Shown here: positions 1 through 10,600 of the stretch, piece by piece | Layout: every line of letters starts with the position of its first letter | Position numbering within the stretch: position 1 is the stretch's first letter | Origin: Anderseniella sp963759095 | GTDB lineage: Bacteria; Pseudomonadota; Alphaproteobacteria; Rhizobiales; Aestuariivirgaceae | Assembly (NCBI GenBank): GCA_963759095.1 | Contig: CAVWYF010000017.1 | Location: 1 to 64,000, forward strand | Reading direction: 5' to 3' | Length of the DNA: 64,000 nucleotides | The notes under the pieces: generated by a model | The model's input: the letters and a program-made list of their open reading frames with translations, nothing else | Database searches by the model: none | Told to the model about the DNA's origin: nothing | Translations under genes and position numbers: made by a program

Positions 1-859
1 GGATGGTGCCGCCCGGTGTTTCATAAACCCCGCGCGATTTCATGCCGACAAACCGGTTTTCAACCAGGTCCAGCCGGCCAATGCCATTGTCGCGGCCCAG
101 ATCATTGAGGGCCGCCAGCAGCGTGGCGGGAGACAGTGCCTTGCCGTCTATGGAAACCGCATCACCCTTCATGAATCCGATCTCGACGATGGTGGACGCA
201 TCCGGCGCGTCCTGCGGGCTGACCGAGCGCTGGAACACATATTCCGGCGGCTCCTCATTGGGATCTTCGAGCACTTTGCCTTCCGACGAGGAATGCAGCA
301 GATTTGCGTCCACCGAAAACGGCGCTTCACCCTGCTTGTCCTTCGGCACCGGAATCTGGTTCAACTCGGCAAAGTTGATCAGGTCGGTGCGCGATTTGAA
401 GGACCAGTCGCGCCACGGCGCAATCACCTTGATATCCGGGTTCAGCGCGTAAGCTGCAAGTTCGAACCTGACCTGGTCATTGCCCTTGCCGGTGGCGCCA
501 TGGGCAATGGCGTCAGCGCCGGTCTCGGCGGCAATCTCCACCAGCCGCTTGGCAATCAACGGCCGGGCTATGGACGTGCCGAGCAGGTAGGTTCCTTCAT
601 AAACGGCGTTGGCACGGAACATCGGGAATACGAAATCGCGGACGAACTCTTCACGGACATCTTCTATGTAGATTTCCTTGATGCCCATCATCTCGGCCTT
701 GGCCCGTGCCGGTTCCAGTTCCTCGCCCTGGCCGAGGTCAGCGGTAAACGTCACCACCTCGGCATCCAGTTCGGTTTCCAGCCACTTCAGGATGATGGAC
801 GTATCAAGGCCGCCGGAATATGCCAGCACAACCTTCTTGACCGAGCCCTTGCTGCCCAT
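1..859 (-). CDS. argG: Argininosuccinate synthase, N-terminal part (runs off window)
   Basis: Joins citrulline and aspartate to argininosuccinate using ATP, the penultimate step of arginine synthesis, in the cytosol. The translated start reads MGSKGSVKKVVLAYSGGLDT; YSGGLDTS is the family's N-type ATP-pyrophosphatase P-loop. About 286 codons are present of a family length near 400, so the C-terminus lies outside the window. Two in-frame ATGs lie 6 nt apart (865 and 859). An AGGAG at 873-869 is too close to the first and about 8 nt from the second, so 859 is preferred. Nothing unusual was seen in the visible part. Confidence 0.95.
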   Translation of the reverse strand, partial: MGSKGSVKKVVLAYSGGLDTSIILKWLETELDAEVVTFTADLGQGEELEPARAKAEMMGIKEIYIEDVREEFVRDFVFPMFRANAVYEGTYLLGTSIARPLIAKRLVEIAAETGADAIAHGATGKGNDQVRFELAAYALNPDIKVIAPWRDWSFKSRTDLINFAELNQIPVPKDKQGEAPFSVDANLLHSSSEGKVLEDPNEEPPEYVFQRSVSPQDAPDASTIVEIGFMKGDAVSIDGKALSPATLLAALNDLGRDNGIGRLDLVENRFVGMKSRGVYETPGGTI

Positions 860-950
860 TGCCATTCTCTCCTGTCGAATTAGATGAAACTTGCGCGGGA
901 CGTACAGCATGTTGCAACACACCCGCAAGGGGGCAGATTGCCCTCAGCTG

Positions 951-1136
951 CTAGAAATCGCTGGTGATGCCCTTTTTTTCCCAATCACCAAACCTGGTCG
1001 GTTCGGGCCCTTCGCGGCCGTCAATCTCGACAGGCAGCTCCTGTGACACAGTCTTCTTGCGTCTTTCACGGGCTTCGGTCAGCGCACGCCTGGCTGCGTC
1101 GCTGAGCGGTGGTTTTTCTGATGGCTGGTCCGGCAT
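951..1136 (-). CDS. DUF1674 / SdhAF4-like small protein
   Basis: A 61-residue protein ending in GPEPTRFGDWEKKGITSDF, the hallmark C-terminus of the DUF1674 family. The eukaryotic relatives (SDHAF4/Sdh8) help assemble the flavinated succinate dehydrogenase subunit; that the bacterial protein does the same is inference. The N-terminal half is Lys/Arg/Ala rich and probably disordered. The frame can be extended to a TTG at 1178, but the ATG at 1136 matches the usual family length better. It lies divergent from htpX, with about 120 nt between the two starts. Confidence 0.85.
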   Translation of the reverse strand: MPDQPSEKPPLSDAARRALTEARERRKKTVSQELPVEIDGREGPEPTRFGDWEKKGITSDF

Positions 1137-1257
1137 CACTGACTTTGCATTGAATATTGAATTATGGCGTGTCAGCAAACATATACTGCTGATTATCGGT
1201 TTTTGGCAATGTGTCGACGTGTCCGCCTCAAACGGCGGTACGCATTCAGGTGAAACA

Positions 1258-2214
1258 ATGAACTACATGAAGACAGCAATGTTGCTGGCAGGCATGACTG
1301 CCCTGTTCCTTGTCATCGGCTTTATGCTGGGCGGGCAGACAGGCATGATCATCGCGTTCGTGTTTGCAGCGGGCACCAATGCGTATGCCTACTGGAACTC
1401 CGACAAGGCGGTGTTGTCAATGCACGGCGCCGAACCGGCCAGCGAAACACAGAACCCCGAACTGTATGCCATGATCGCCAGGCTGGCGGACAATGCCGGC
1501 TTGCCGATGCCCAAGGTCTATGTGATGGACAATCCGCAACCCAACGCGTTTGCCACCGGCCGTAATCCGGAAAATGCCGCGGTTGCCGCCACATCCGGGC
1601 TGCTGCAGCAGCTCAATTATGATGAGATTGAAGGCGTGATGGCGCATGAGCTGGCCCACGTCCAGAACCATGACACCCTGATCATGACGGTTACCGCGAC
1701 CATCGCCGGCGCCATTTCCATGCTGGCCAACTTTGCCATGTTCTTTGGCGGCCGTGACCGCAACAACCCGCTGGGGCTGATCGGAACAATCGCCATGATG
1801 GTGCTGGCACCGATTGCCGCCATGCTGGTGCAGATGGCGATCAGCAGGACCCGTGAATACGCTGCCGACCGGCGCGGCGCCGAAATCTGCGGCAAGCCGC
1901 AGGCACTGGCCGATGCATTGCGTAAAATCGCCTCTGGCGCTGAGCGGATTGAAAATGATACTGCAGAAGCAAATCCGGCTACTGCTCACATGTTCATTAT
2001 CAATCCATTGTCAGGCGCACGTATGGACAATCTGTTTTCAACCCATCCCAACACCGACAACCGCATAGAAGCGCTGGAGCAAATGTCCGTGCCCCGCAAT
2101 CAGGTTTTTTCTGACGACGGCCCCGGTCAGCCGGATGCGTCAGATTCAGGCCCCTGGTCGAAGGCCGGGCGCGGTTCTGCTCCCCGCAAGAGGACCAATG
2201 GTCCGTGGGGGTAA
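1258..2214 (+). CDS. htpX: Protease HtpX homologue (M48 zinc metallopeptidase)
   Basis: Integral inner-membrane zinc protease that degrades misfolded membrane proteins, working beside FtsH. The 318-residue product has the zinc motif HELAH at about residues 130-134 and the downstream Glu-bearing motif SRTREYAADRRGAE. Two hydrophobic hairpins are visible, near the N-terminus (MLLAGMTALFLVIGFMLGG) and just after the zinc motif. The frame is open upstream to 964, but the family N-terminus MNYMKTAML begins at 1258 and is preceded by an AGGTGA Shine-Dalgarno. The C-terminus is hydrophilic, and its last codons overlap the start of rsmB, suggesting coupled translation. Confidence 0.95.
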   Translation: MNYMKTAMLLAGMTALFLVIGFMLGGQTGMIIAFVFAAGTNAYAYWNSDKAVLSMHGAEPASETQNPELYAMIARLADNAGLPMPKVYVMDNPQPNAFATGRNPENAAVAATSGLLQQLNYDEIEGVMAHELAHVQNHDTLIMTVTATIAGAISMLANFAMFFGGRDRNNPLGLIGTIAMMVLAPIAAMLVQMAISRTREYAADRRGAEICGKPQALADALRKIASGAERIENDTAEANPATAHMFIINPLSGARMDNLFSTHPNTDNRIEALEQMSVPRNQVFSDDGPGQPDASDSGPWSKAGRGSAPRKRTNGPWG

Positions 2215-3560
2215 AAAAGAAACAGCGGGCCCGCAAGTTCACCCCATCTACGGTTGAAGTCGAAGGCCTCGGCCTGCGCGCTGCCGCGCTCAACGCCGTC
2301 TCGCTTGTCTTGTACGAGAGGCGGTTCCTTGAAGATGCACTTACCGACAGCCTTGCAGATGTTGATGATCCGCGCGATCGCGCTTTTGCGCACGCACTTG
2401 CGGCCACCGCGCTGCGCCGAAAAGGCCAGATCGAAGCCGTTCTGGAACACTACATCGAACAGAAACTGCGTGCCCGTACCGGCAGGGCACCGGTTATCCT
2501 GCTGTGCGGCGTTGCCCAGCTGCTGTTCATGGAAACCGAACCGCACGCGGCGATCTCGACAAGCGTCGCGCTTGCCGCAAGGGACGAAAAAGCCCAGCGG
2601 CTCAAAGGCCTGATCAACGCGGTACTGCGCAATGTCAGCCGCGACCGTGACGCCATCATGGCCGCACTGCCACCGACCGATGCCAACCTGCCGAAATGGC
2701 TGAACACCAGGCTGCGGGCAGATTACGGTCCTGAGATAACCGCGCAAATCGCCGATGCACACACGCTGAAGGCTGATGTGGACCTGACCATCAAACCCGG
2801 CGCGCCTGACGAGGACCTGCAGCCATTGGGCGTCAGATTGCCCACCGGGACCGTGCGCTTGAACACCCCTCATCCGGCCGTTCCGGACCTTCCGGGATTT
2901 GCGGACGGCAATTGGTGGGTACAGGATATCGCCGCATCACTGCCGGCACTGCTGTTTGAGAACCTGCAGGATAAAGTCGCACTGGACATGTGCAGTGCAC
3001 CGGGCGGCAAGACGCTGCAATTGTGCGCAGCAGGCGCAACCGTCACGGCGCTGGATACGTCCGCCTTTCGCCTCGAGAAAGTAGCCGAAAACCTTGCCCG
3101 CACAAAACTGCAGGCCAGTTGCATTGCCGTTGATGCGCTGGAATTTGAACCCGAACAGCTATTTGAAGCGATCCTGCTTGATGCACCGTGTTCAGCCACC
3201 GGTACCATACGCCGGCATCCTGATATGCCCTACGTCCGAGGCAATGATGAGATAAAACTGCTGCTCACCCTTCAGCGCAAACTGTTGCGCAAGGCAGCTA
3301 CATTGCTCAAGCCCGGCGGAACCCTGGTCTATGCCGTATGTTCATTGCTTGCCGATGAAGGCCCCAAGCAGATCTCTGCATTCCTGAACGAACACAGCGA
3401 TTTCAAGCGACATCCGATTGCGCCCGGCGAGAAACAGATCCCTGCCGATCTCATAAGCAAGGCCGGTGATCTGCGGACGCTGCCCCACAACATGATCGGC
3501 AATGCCAGTGGTATGGACGGTTTTTTTGCAGCCCGGATGAGCCGGGAAGCAGAAAATTAA
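2205..3560 (+). CDS. rsmB: 16S rRNA (cytosine-5) methyltransferase RsmB
   Basis: Transfers a methyl group from SAM to C5 of cytosine 967 (E. coli numbering) of 16S rRNA. Residues 1 to about 160 form the NusB-like RNA-binding domain; the rest is a Rossmann methyltransferase. Visible motifs are the SAM loop DMCSAPGGKT (about 260-270) and the two catalytic cysteines in DAPCSATG (about 326) and AVCSLL (about 379). At 451 residues it is of normal family length. The start is a GTG inside the last codons of htpX in another frame, a 10-nt overlap, as in related Rhizobiales operons. Confidence 0.94.
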   Translation: MGVKKKQRARKFTPSTVEVEGLGLRAAALNAVSLVLYERRFLEDALTDSLADVDDPRDRAFAHALAATALRRKGQIEAVLEHYIEQKLRARTGRAPVILLCGVAQLLFMETEPHAAISTSVALAARDEKAQRLKGLINAVLRNVSRDRDAIMAALPPTDANLPKWLNTRLRADYGPEITAQIADAHTLKADVDLTIKPGAPDEDLQPLGVRLPTGTVRLNTPHPAVPDLPGFADGNWWVQDIAASLPALLFENLQDKVALDMCSAPGGKTLQLCAAGATVTALDTSAFRLEKVAENLARTKLQASCIAVDALEFEPEQLFEAILLDAPCSATGTIRRHPDMPYVRGNDEIKLLLTLQRKLLRKAATLLKPGGTLVYAVCSLLADEGPKQISAFLNEHSDFKRHPIAPGEKQIPADLISKAGDLRTLPHNMIGNASGMDGFFAARMSREAEN

Positions 3561-3715
3561 TGGATCCTGACCACAAAGCCGCGATCTGACACAGCTTGTT
3601 ATCAATTCGTTAACGAACTTTGCGCTTCAATGTGCGCCGAGATCCAGCAGGACAGCACTGCCCCAAAGGCAGCCTGCCGGGAACATGCACACTTCGGAAA
3701 CCGCGCCTAAGCCTC

Positions 3716-5470
3716 ATGAATTCCGCATCGACAGTCCTGACCGGCCTGGCCAGCCTGAGCAGCAAGCAGCTGGTCAACAGGCTCGTGCGCGCGACGTCTC
3801 CGCAAATCCCCAGCCTGACCATGTCGCGGTGCACCGGGCTCGGACTGCCGCTTGCCGCCATCATCAAGGGTGATGCATCACGCGCACCGGGCCTGTATCG
3901 CGGCGTATTCGAACTTGCCGATTGCCGGGCCGTTCTGGCGGGAACCTCCATATTCGAATTGCCTGATGCCCGTCCGGCTGCATTTGACGATGCGCTCAAC
4001 GGTTTTGGCTGGCTGCATGACCTGCACGCCAGAAACACCCAGCTCTACCGGATTTTCGCCCGCGGCATTGTCGCGGAGTGGCTGGAACTGAAGGTCTACA
4101 AGAGTTCCAGCGCGCGGCGCCCTCAAACGCTGGCAGCCCGCCTCATCAACTGGATTCAGTGTGCGCCCTTCCTGCTGCAAGGCGCCAGTCGCGGATTTGA
4201 AGCAGCGTTCATGAACAGCCTGACCAGGCAGAGCCGCCTGTTGGCCCGGCGCGGTGTCAATCATTTCAGTCCTACAAACAGGCTCATGTCCGCAATCGCC
4301 ATGGTCTACGCGACCTTTGGCACAACCGGTTTGGAGAGCCTGCAGAAAACAGCCCTGAGCCGGCTGTCTCATGAACTCGATCAGCAGATTCTGGCGGACG
4401 GCGGTCACGTATCGCGCAATGGACAAACCCTGCTCGATCTACTGGTCCTGCTGGTTCCGTTGCGCGAGGCACTCAACACCGGTCTGATAGAAATACCGGG
4501 ACCCATAAACGCTGCACTGGAGCGCATGCTGCCAATGCTGCGGTTTCTGTCACACAATGATGGCGGGCTTGCCGTGTTCAATGGCGTTTCCAGAACCAGC
4601 GCCGGCAGAATCAAGGCCGTGCTGGAAAGAGATCATATCCACGGGCGTCCATTGAACATTGCGCCACTGACCGGGTATTGCCGCATTGCCCACGGCAGAG
4701 CGTCGATCATCATGGATACCGGCATGCCACCGGCTCCGGGACGCAATCCGAACGCTGCGTGCTCGCCCCTGGCTTTCGAACTGTGCGACGGCCCGCATCG
4801 CATTGTCGTAAACTGCGGCAGCCGGCAGGGCGCTGATGCGCAATGGCAGGCCGCGTCACGCCGCACATCGGCGCACTCGACCATGACACTTGGAGAGCGG
4901 GACACCAGCACTGTCATTGACAATTTCTTCACCAGCCGGCTGTTCGACACACCCGCCTTGATAACCGACGGGTACGCCGACGCCGAGGTGCGCAGTGAAG
5001 AGCACGGCAGCATTATTTCTGCCCGGCACACCGCTTATGCCAGAACCTTCGGACTGGTGCACGAAAGACAACTGTTTCTCGACGCAGATGGCAAAGACCT
5101 GCGTGGCGAGGACCGGCTTGTCCCGGACGCCCCGGTTCGCGATGTGGCACTCGACCCGGCGTTCGCCATCCGGTTCCATTTGCACCCGTCGGTCAAGGCA
5201 ACCCTGTCTCGCGATGGTGCCTGCGTCATGCTGTTATTGCCCAACAAGGTTGGCTGGCGTTTCTCGGCCCGTGGCGGCAGACTGTCCCTTGAGACAAGCA
5301 TCTATCTGCCGGACAGCAAATCTGCCCGGCCCACCCAGCAAATCGTAATTTCCGGTGTGGCCGGCAGGCCCGATCGGGTTTTGTGGGCTTTCAAGCGGAT
5401 GAAGACCATCACAAAACCCCGCCCCCAAGAGGATCAATGTGCACCTGAGTTGCCATTGAATGCGGGATAA
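3716..5470 (+). CDS. Heparinase II/III-like family protein
   Basis: A 584-residue protein recognised by its place between rsmB and purH, where rhizobial genomes carry a heparinase II/III-family gene, and by its C-terminal half, a beta-rich heparinase II/III-like domain (GYCRIAHGRASIIMDTG to the end). The N-terminal half is mostly alpha-helical (LINWIQCAPFLLQGASRGFE), as expected for the alpha/alpha toroid of polysaccharide lyases. No signal peptide is evident. The real substrate in alphaproteobacteria is unknown; a role on an acidic polysaccharide is inference. The frame opens at a TTG at 3620, but the ATG at 3716 (MNSASTVL) is the better start. Confidence 0.8.
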   Translation: MNSASTVLTGLASLSSKQLVNRLVRATSPQIPSLTMSRCTGLGLPLAAIIKGDASRAPGLYRGVFELADCRAVLAGTSIFELPDARPAAFDDALNGFGWLHDLHARNTQLYRIFARGIVAEWLELKVYKSSSARRPQTLAARLINWIQCAPFLLQGASRGFEAAFMNSLTRQSRLLARRGVNHFSPTNRLMSAIAMVYATFGTTGLESLQKTALSRLSHELDQQILADGGHVSRNGQTLLDLLVLLVPLREALNTGLIEIPGPINAALERMLPMLRFLSHNDGGLAVFNGVSRTSAGRIKAVLERDHIHGRPLNIAPLTGYCRIAHGRASIIMDTGMPPAPGRNPNAACSPLAFELCDGPHRIVVNCGSRQGADAQWQAASRRTSAHSTMTLGERDTSTVIDNFFTSRLFDTPALITDGYADAEVRSEEHGSIISARHTAYARTFGLVHERQLFLDADGKDLRGEDRLVPDAPVRDVALDPAFAIRFHLHPSVKATLSRDGACVMLLLPNKVGWRFSARGGRLSLETSIYLPDSKSARPTQQIVISGVAGRPDRVLWAFKRMKTITKPRPQEDQCAPELPLNAG

Positions 5471-5553
5471 CTGATCTCTCCCCTGTTCAGCATGTGATGT
5501 CTTCGTGTTAACCCTTGGCCTGATTTTCTAATTGGCAACGGAGAAGTTGGCCG

Positions 5554-7134
5554 ATGAGCGCTATTCGTCGCGCCCTGCTGTCGGTTTCCGACAAAACGGG
5601 ACTTGTTGAGTTTGCCACCGATCTGGCAAGCCTTGGAGTTGACCTGATTTCAACCGGCGGCACGGCACGTGCGTTGCTCGAAGCAGGACTGAAGGTCACT
5701 GATATTTCCAGCTGGACAGGGTTTCCGGAAATCATGGACGGGCGGGTAAAAACCCTGCACCCGAAAGTTCACGGCGGATTGCTGGCGGTGCGTTCGAACC
5801 CGGACCATCAGGCCGCGATGCAGCAACACGAAATCGGCGCCATCGATCTGCTGGCGGTCAACCTGTATCCGTTTGAACAGACACTGGCCGCCGGTGGCAC
5901 TTACGAAGACCTGGTCGAGAACATAGATATTGGCGGCCCGGCTATGACCAGAGCCGCTGCCAAGAACCACAATGACGTCACAACGATTGTCGACCCGGCC
6001 GATTATCCCGCGATCATCGAGGAAATGCGCGCGCACGCAGGCTCCACCCTGCAACAGACACGCACCAGGCTGGCAGCAAAGGCATTTGCCCGCACCGCAG
6101 CTTATGATTCGATTGTCAGCACATGGCTGCTTGGCGAGGCAGGCGAAGGTCTCGGCACCAGCCGGTCGCTGGGCGGATCCCTGATACAGACCCTGCGCTA
6201 CGGCGAAAATCCGCACCAGTCAGCAGGCTTTTACCGCACCGGCGAGATCCGCGAAGGCGTCGCAACCGCACGCCAGTTGCAGGGCAAGGAGCTGTCCTAC
6301 AACAATATCAACGATACGGACGCAGCCTTTGAATGCGTCAGTGAATTTGACCCGGCCGACTACGCAGCCTGCGTTATCGTGAAACATGCCAATCCGTGCG
6401 GTGTTGCAACCGCTGAAACCGCACTGGAGGCTTACCGGCTTGCGCTGCGTTGCGATCCCGTAAGTGCCTTCGGCGGCATCGTTGCCTTCAACCGGCCAAT
6501 CGACGAGGCAACCGCAGAAGCGGTTTGTAACGTTTTTACTGAAGTCATAATTGCGCCCGGCATAAGCAAGGCGGCACAAGCCGTATTTGCCGCGAAGAAA
6601 AACCTGCGCCTGCTCACAACTCAGGGGCTGGCTGATCCTGACCAGCCCGGCGTCGCCTTCAAGACGGTTGCCGGCGGCTTTCTTGCACAATCGCGGGATA
6701 ATGGCCGTATTCATGCCGATGACCTGAAGGTGGTCACAAAGCGCCACCCGAGCGTAGAGGAAATGGCCGATATGCTGTTTGCGTTCCGTGTCGCCAAGCA
6801 CGTCAAGTCAAATGCCATCATCTATGCAAAGCACGGTGCCACCGTAGGTGTCGGCGCCGGCCAGATGTCGCGTATCGACAGCAGCCGTGTTGCCGCCCAC
6901 AAGGCACGTGATGCTGCCGACGCCGCCGGTATTGCAGAGACGCTGACCACAGGAAGCGTGGTTGCCTCTGACGCATTCTTCCCGTTTGCCGACGGCCTGC
7001 TGCAGGCCGCATCCGCAGGTGCCACCGCGATCATTCAACCCGGCGGTTCAATGCGCGATGATGACGTCATCGCAGCCGCTGACGAAAAGGGACTGGCAAT
7101 GATCTTCACCGGAATGCGACATTTCAGGCACTAG
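5554..7134 (+). CDS. purH: Bifunctional AICAR transformylase / IMP cyclohydrolase
   Basis: Catalyses the last two steps of de novo IMP synthesis in the cytosol: formyl transfer from 10-formyl-THF to AICAR, then ring closure. The N-terminal MGS-like cyclohydrolase domain (about 1-200) has LISTGGTARAL and DGRVKTLHPKVHGG. The C-terminal transformylase domain has the catalytic KHANPCG and ends with SDAFFPFADG and IIQPGGSMRD. At 526 residues it is full length. A GGAGAAG ribosome site precedes the ATG. The TAG stop codon is the first three bases of the dispersed palindromic repeat at 7132-7236. Confidence 0.97.
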   Translation: MSAIRRALLSVSDKTGLVEFATDLASLGVDLISTGGTARALLEAGLKVTDISSWTGFPEIMDGRVKTLHPKVHGGLLAVRSNPDHQAAMQQHEIGAIDLLAVNLYPFEQTLAAGGTYEDLVENIDIGGPAMTRAAAKNHNDVTTIVDPADYPAIIEEMRAHAGSTLQQTRTRLAAKAFARTAAYDSIVSTWLLGEAGEGLGTSRSLGGSLIQTLRYGENPHQSAGFYRTGEIREGVATARQLQGKELSYNNINDTDAAFECVSEFDPADYAACVIVKHANPCGVATAETALEAYRLALRCDPVSAFGGIVAFNRPIDEATAEAVCNVFTEVIIAPGISKAAQAVFAAKKNLRLLTTQGLADPDQPGVAFKTVAGGFLAQSRDNGRIHADDLKVVTKRHPSVEEMADMLFAFRVAKHVKSNAIIYAKHGATVGVGAGQMSRIDSSRVAAHKARDAADAAGIAETLTTGSVVASDAFFPFADGLLQAASAGATAIIQPGGSMRDDDVIAAADEKGLAMIFTGMRHFRH

Positions 7135-7236
7135 ATCAGGATGATTTTTGGTTGAACCAACCAAAAATCATGAACCTGATCGGTTTCAAAGTGTTAGAGC
7201 AACTTTATGGGTTTGCTTGAACCCATGTTGCTCTAG
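7132..7236 (+). repeat. Dispersed palindromic intergenic repeat, copy A
   Basis: About 105 bp that recurs at 56548-56650. It holds two inverted repeats: an inner palindrome (7144-7164, arms ATTTTTGGTTG / CAACCAAAAAT) and a long hairpin whose arms read AGAGCAAC-TTTATGGGTT and AACCCATGTTGCTCT around a 6-nt loop. The two copies share the left end TAGATCAG, the central CAAAGTG, and are near-identical over the last 40 bp. It begins on the purH stop codon. No protein is encoded. It resembles the short palindromic elements known from rhizobial intergenic regions, but no named family is assigned. Confidence 0.85.
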
Positions 7237-7249
7237 GGTCAGGACCCTA
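7234..7249. repeat. Short palindrome TAGGGTC-NN-GACCCTA
   Basis: A perfect 7-bp inverted repeat with a 2-bp spacer (AG) that overlaps the right end of repeat copy A and lies about 40 nt before the UPF0145 gene. The same two arms occur at 49376-49391 at the 3' end of the OmpR-type regulator. No T-run follows, so it is not a standard intrinsic terminator. Its function is not known. Confidence 0.5.
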
Positions 7250-7291
7250 ACTCTTCGAGTTTCCCGCAACAACACCAATCGGAGGCATCAC

Positions 7292-7612
7292 ATGCTTGTC
7301 ACAACAACCAACACTATCGAGGGCCGCCGGATTTCTGCCTACAAGGGCCTCGTGGCCGGCGAAGCCATACTGGGCGCAAACCTGTTTCGCGATTTGTTTG
7401 CATCCATTCGCGACATAGTCGGCGGCCGCTCAGGCGCATACGAGAAGGTTCTCAATGATGCCCGCGAAACCGCAGTCGCAGAGATGACCGACAAGGCATC
7501 TGCACTGGGTGCAAATGCGGTCATTGGTGTCGACATTGACTATGAAACCGTTGGCCAGAACGGCTCCATGCTGATGGTCACCGCTGCCGGCACTGCAGTG
7601 GTCGTGGAATAA
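7292..7612 (+). CDS. UPF0145 (YbjQ-like) family protein
   Basis: A 106-residue cytosolic protein of the UPF0145/DUF74 family. Typical features are the start MLVTTTNTIEGRRI, the central GANLFRDLFASIRDIVGGRS and ALGANAVIGVDIDYE. Members form a homopentameric beta-fold sometimes described as heavy-metal binding, but no reaction is established. The ATG at 7292 has a clear GGAGG at 7281-7285. It converges with the glutamate dehydrogenase gene, the two stop codons being 1 nt apart, and no terminator was seen between them. Confidence 0.9.
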   Translation: MLVTTTNTIEGRRISAYKGLVAGEAILGANLFRDLFASIRDIVGGRSGAYEKVLNDARETAVAEMTDKASALGANAVIGVDIDYETVGQNGSMLMVTAAGTAVVVE

Positions 7613-7613
7613 C

Positions 7614-10600
7614 CTACACTTTGGCGAGCACACCCAGCTGGCTCGCGATCACGGCAAACTTTGCCAGCGAGAAGTCGGCCTCTCTTGTGATCCGAACCAG
7701 TTCATCACCGGTATGGGCAACCTGATCCTGCCTTGCCTGTGACAGCGTGGCCTTGACACCGTCAGCCGCAATGCTGCGCACGGACCGCTGCACTGTCTGC
7801 CGGATACCCGCAATCGCCTGACGGTCATAATCGCTTTCACTGGGCAGGCTCTGTGCGCTGGCCAGAATACGATCGATGCCAAGCGTTCCGCTCAGGCCGA
7901 AATAGGTCTCGGCGATTTCCTTGACCGGCCGGTTTGCCGGACGTGCAATCTGCACAACATCCAGTCCGCGAACCAGGTATCTTAGGCCGGCAATTTTCAA
8001 CGCGGTTTTCGCATCTAGCCCAAGTGCGGAAATTTTGTCGACATCGCCGGCCAGTTGAGTTTTCTGGGTCTTGGGCAGGACGTCGGATAGCGCCCCGGTC
8101 AGTGTTGCGATGCCATCTTTGTAGATCGGGACCAGTTGCGACAGATCCGATTTGGTATTCTCATTGGCCACAAACCATGCAACTGCGTCCGCCAGTCCGT
8201 CCTGCAGGCGTGCATACAGGGACATTTGCTGATCGCTGGAGATCTGGTTGTCGAGTTTATCAATCGCCTCGTTCATCTCCACAAAGCCGAAACTGTCACG
8301 GCTCAGGACATAGAATCTCGCAAGATCTGCAGCCCGGATGCCGGTGTCGTTCGCCAGGTCAAACAGGAACAGCGGACCACAGCGGTTGACGATGGAGTTG
8401 GCGATCAAGGTACTGATAATCTCGGCGCGCAATCTGTGGCTGGTGATTTCAGCCTTGTAGGTATTTGACATCCGGGTGGGGAAATACCGCATCAGCTCAA
8501 CTTCGAGATACGGGTCGGACGCAAATTTCTGCGCCATCAGGTCATTGAACACGACAATTTTCGCATAAGACACCAACACGGCCATTTCAGGCCGGGAAAG
8601 ACTGCTGCCTGACTTCATACGATCATCAAATTCTTCACCGGACGGCAGAAACTCGATGGCGCGGTCCAGGCCGCCGCGATTTTCAAGTTCTCTGAACAGC
8701 CGCGACAATCCGGCCCTGTCTCGCGACAAGGTTCCTTGCATCAAAGAAACACACAGCGTCTGCAGATAATTGTTCCGCAACACCAGGTCGGCAACATCAT
8801 CGGTCATGGCAGCCAGCAATTTGTTGCGGGCGGGCCGCTTCAACTTGCCGGCAGCTTCAGCTTCGCCGAGCGCAATCTTGAGATTGACCTCAACATCTGA
8901 AGAATTGACGCCTGCCGAGTTGTCGATGGCATCGGTATTGATCCGTCCGCCATTGAGAGCAAACTCAACCCGTGCAAGCTGGGTCATGCCGAGATTGGCG
9001 CCTTCGCCCACTGCCTTGACCTTCAGCTCCCGGGCGGTAACACGGATAGCGTCATTGGCCTTGTCACCGGCGTCTGCATCACTTTCGGTCTGCCCTCGAA
9101 CATAGGTGCCGATGCCACCGAACCATAAAAGATCTGCATCACACTTGATGATTGCCTGCATCAGTTCATTGGGTGTTACCTTGGAATTGCTCAATCCGGT
9201 CATTGCCATGATTTCGGGCGACAGGCTGATTTGCTTTTCAGACCGGGAGAAGATACCGCCACCCTTGCTGATCAGCTTGCGCTCATAATCCTGCCAACTG
9301 GATCGCGGCAGTTCGAACAGTCGCTTGCGTTCCGCAAAGCTCGTCGCCACATCCGGATCCGGATCGATGAAGATATCGCGGTGATCAAATGCAGCGAGCA
9401 GTTTGGTTTGCTCCGACAGCAACATGCCGTTACCGAATACGTCGCCCGACATGTCACCAACGCCAACAGCGGTAAACGGCGTCGTCTGTATGTCGCGATC
9501 CAGTTCCCGGAAGTGCCGTTTGACTGCCTCCCAGCCGCCGCGGGCGGTAATACCCATTTTCTTGTGGTCATAGCCTGCAGATCCGCCTGACGCAAAAGCA
9601 TCATCAAGCCAGAATCCGGCGTCCGAGGAAATGGCATTGGCAACGTCTGAAAACGCCGCCGTCCCCTTGTCGGCCGCGACCACCAGATAAGGATCATCAC
9701 CGTCCTGGCGCACCATGTTCGGCGGCGGAATGATTTTCCCAGCCTGGGTGTTGTCGGTCAGGGACAGCAGGCTTGAGATAAATGACTGATAGGCAAGCGT
9801 TCCTGCCTGATACACTTCATCCCGGCTGCCGCCTGCCGGAAGTTGCCTGGGAATAAAACCGCCCTTGGCACCGACTGGCACAATAACCGCGTTCTTCACA
9901 TTCTGGGCTTTCGCCAGACCCAGCACTTCGGTGCGGAAGTCTTCTGCCCGGTCAGACCAGCGCAATCCGCCGCGCGCAATTTTGCCAGCCCTCAGGTGAA
10001 CACCTTCTACGAGCGTAGAATGGACGAATATCTCTGCAAACGGGACAGGCGCCGGAATGCCGGGCACATCCTTGCTGCGTATTTTCATCGCCAGGGCAAT
10101 TGGAAAGCCGTCCTGCAGGTTCTCAAGATTAAAGAAATTGGTCCGCTGCGTGGCTGTAATGACGCCCACCATGTGACGGATGATCCGGTCATCATCGAGA
10201 CTGGGAACATTGGCCAGGTGATCCTCAATGTTTTGCAGCAGCTTGCCCTGCAGTTTCTCACGGTCCGCCAGCGTACCGGCCTTGGGGTGGCCGGGTTGAA
10301 ATCTTGCCTTGAACAAGTCCACCAGCAATCGTGTCACATCACCGTAACGCACCAGCGTGCCGGCTATGGCTGACAACGCAAATGAAAAGCCGGTCTGACG
10401 CAGGTAGCGCGCACAGGCCCGCAACACCGTTACTTCCTGCCAGCTCAGCGATGCAGACAATACCAGCCCGTTCAGCGGGTCGCTGTCTGCCTTGCCTGTC
10501 CAGACAGCCAGAAAACAGTCTTGCAGCTGCTGATAGCCTTGTTCATCAATCGGGGCATCGTTGTCACGGTTGAGAGCAACCTCATGGATATAGACTGCGT

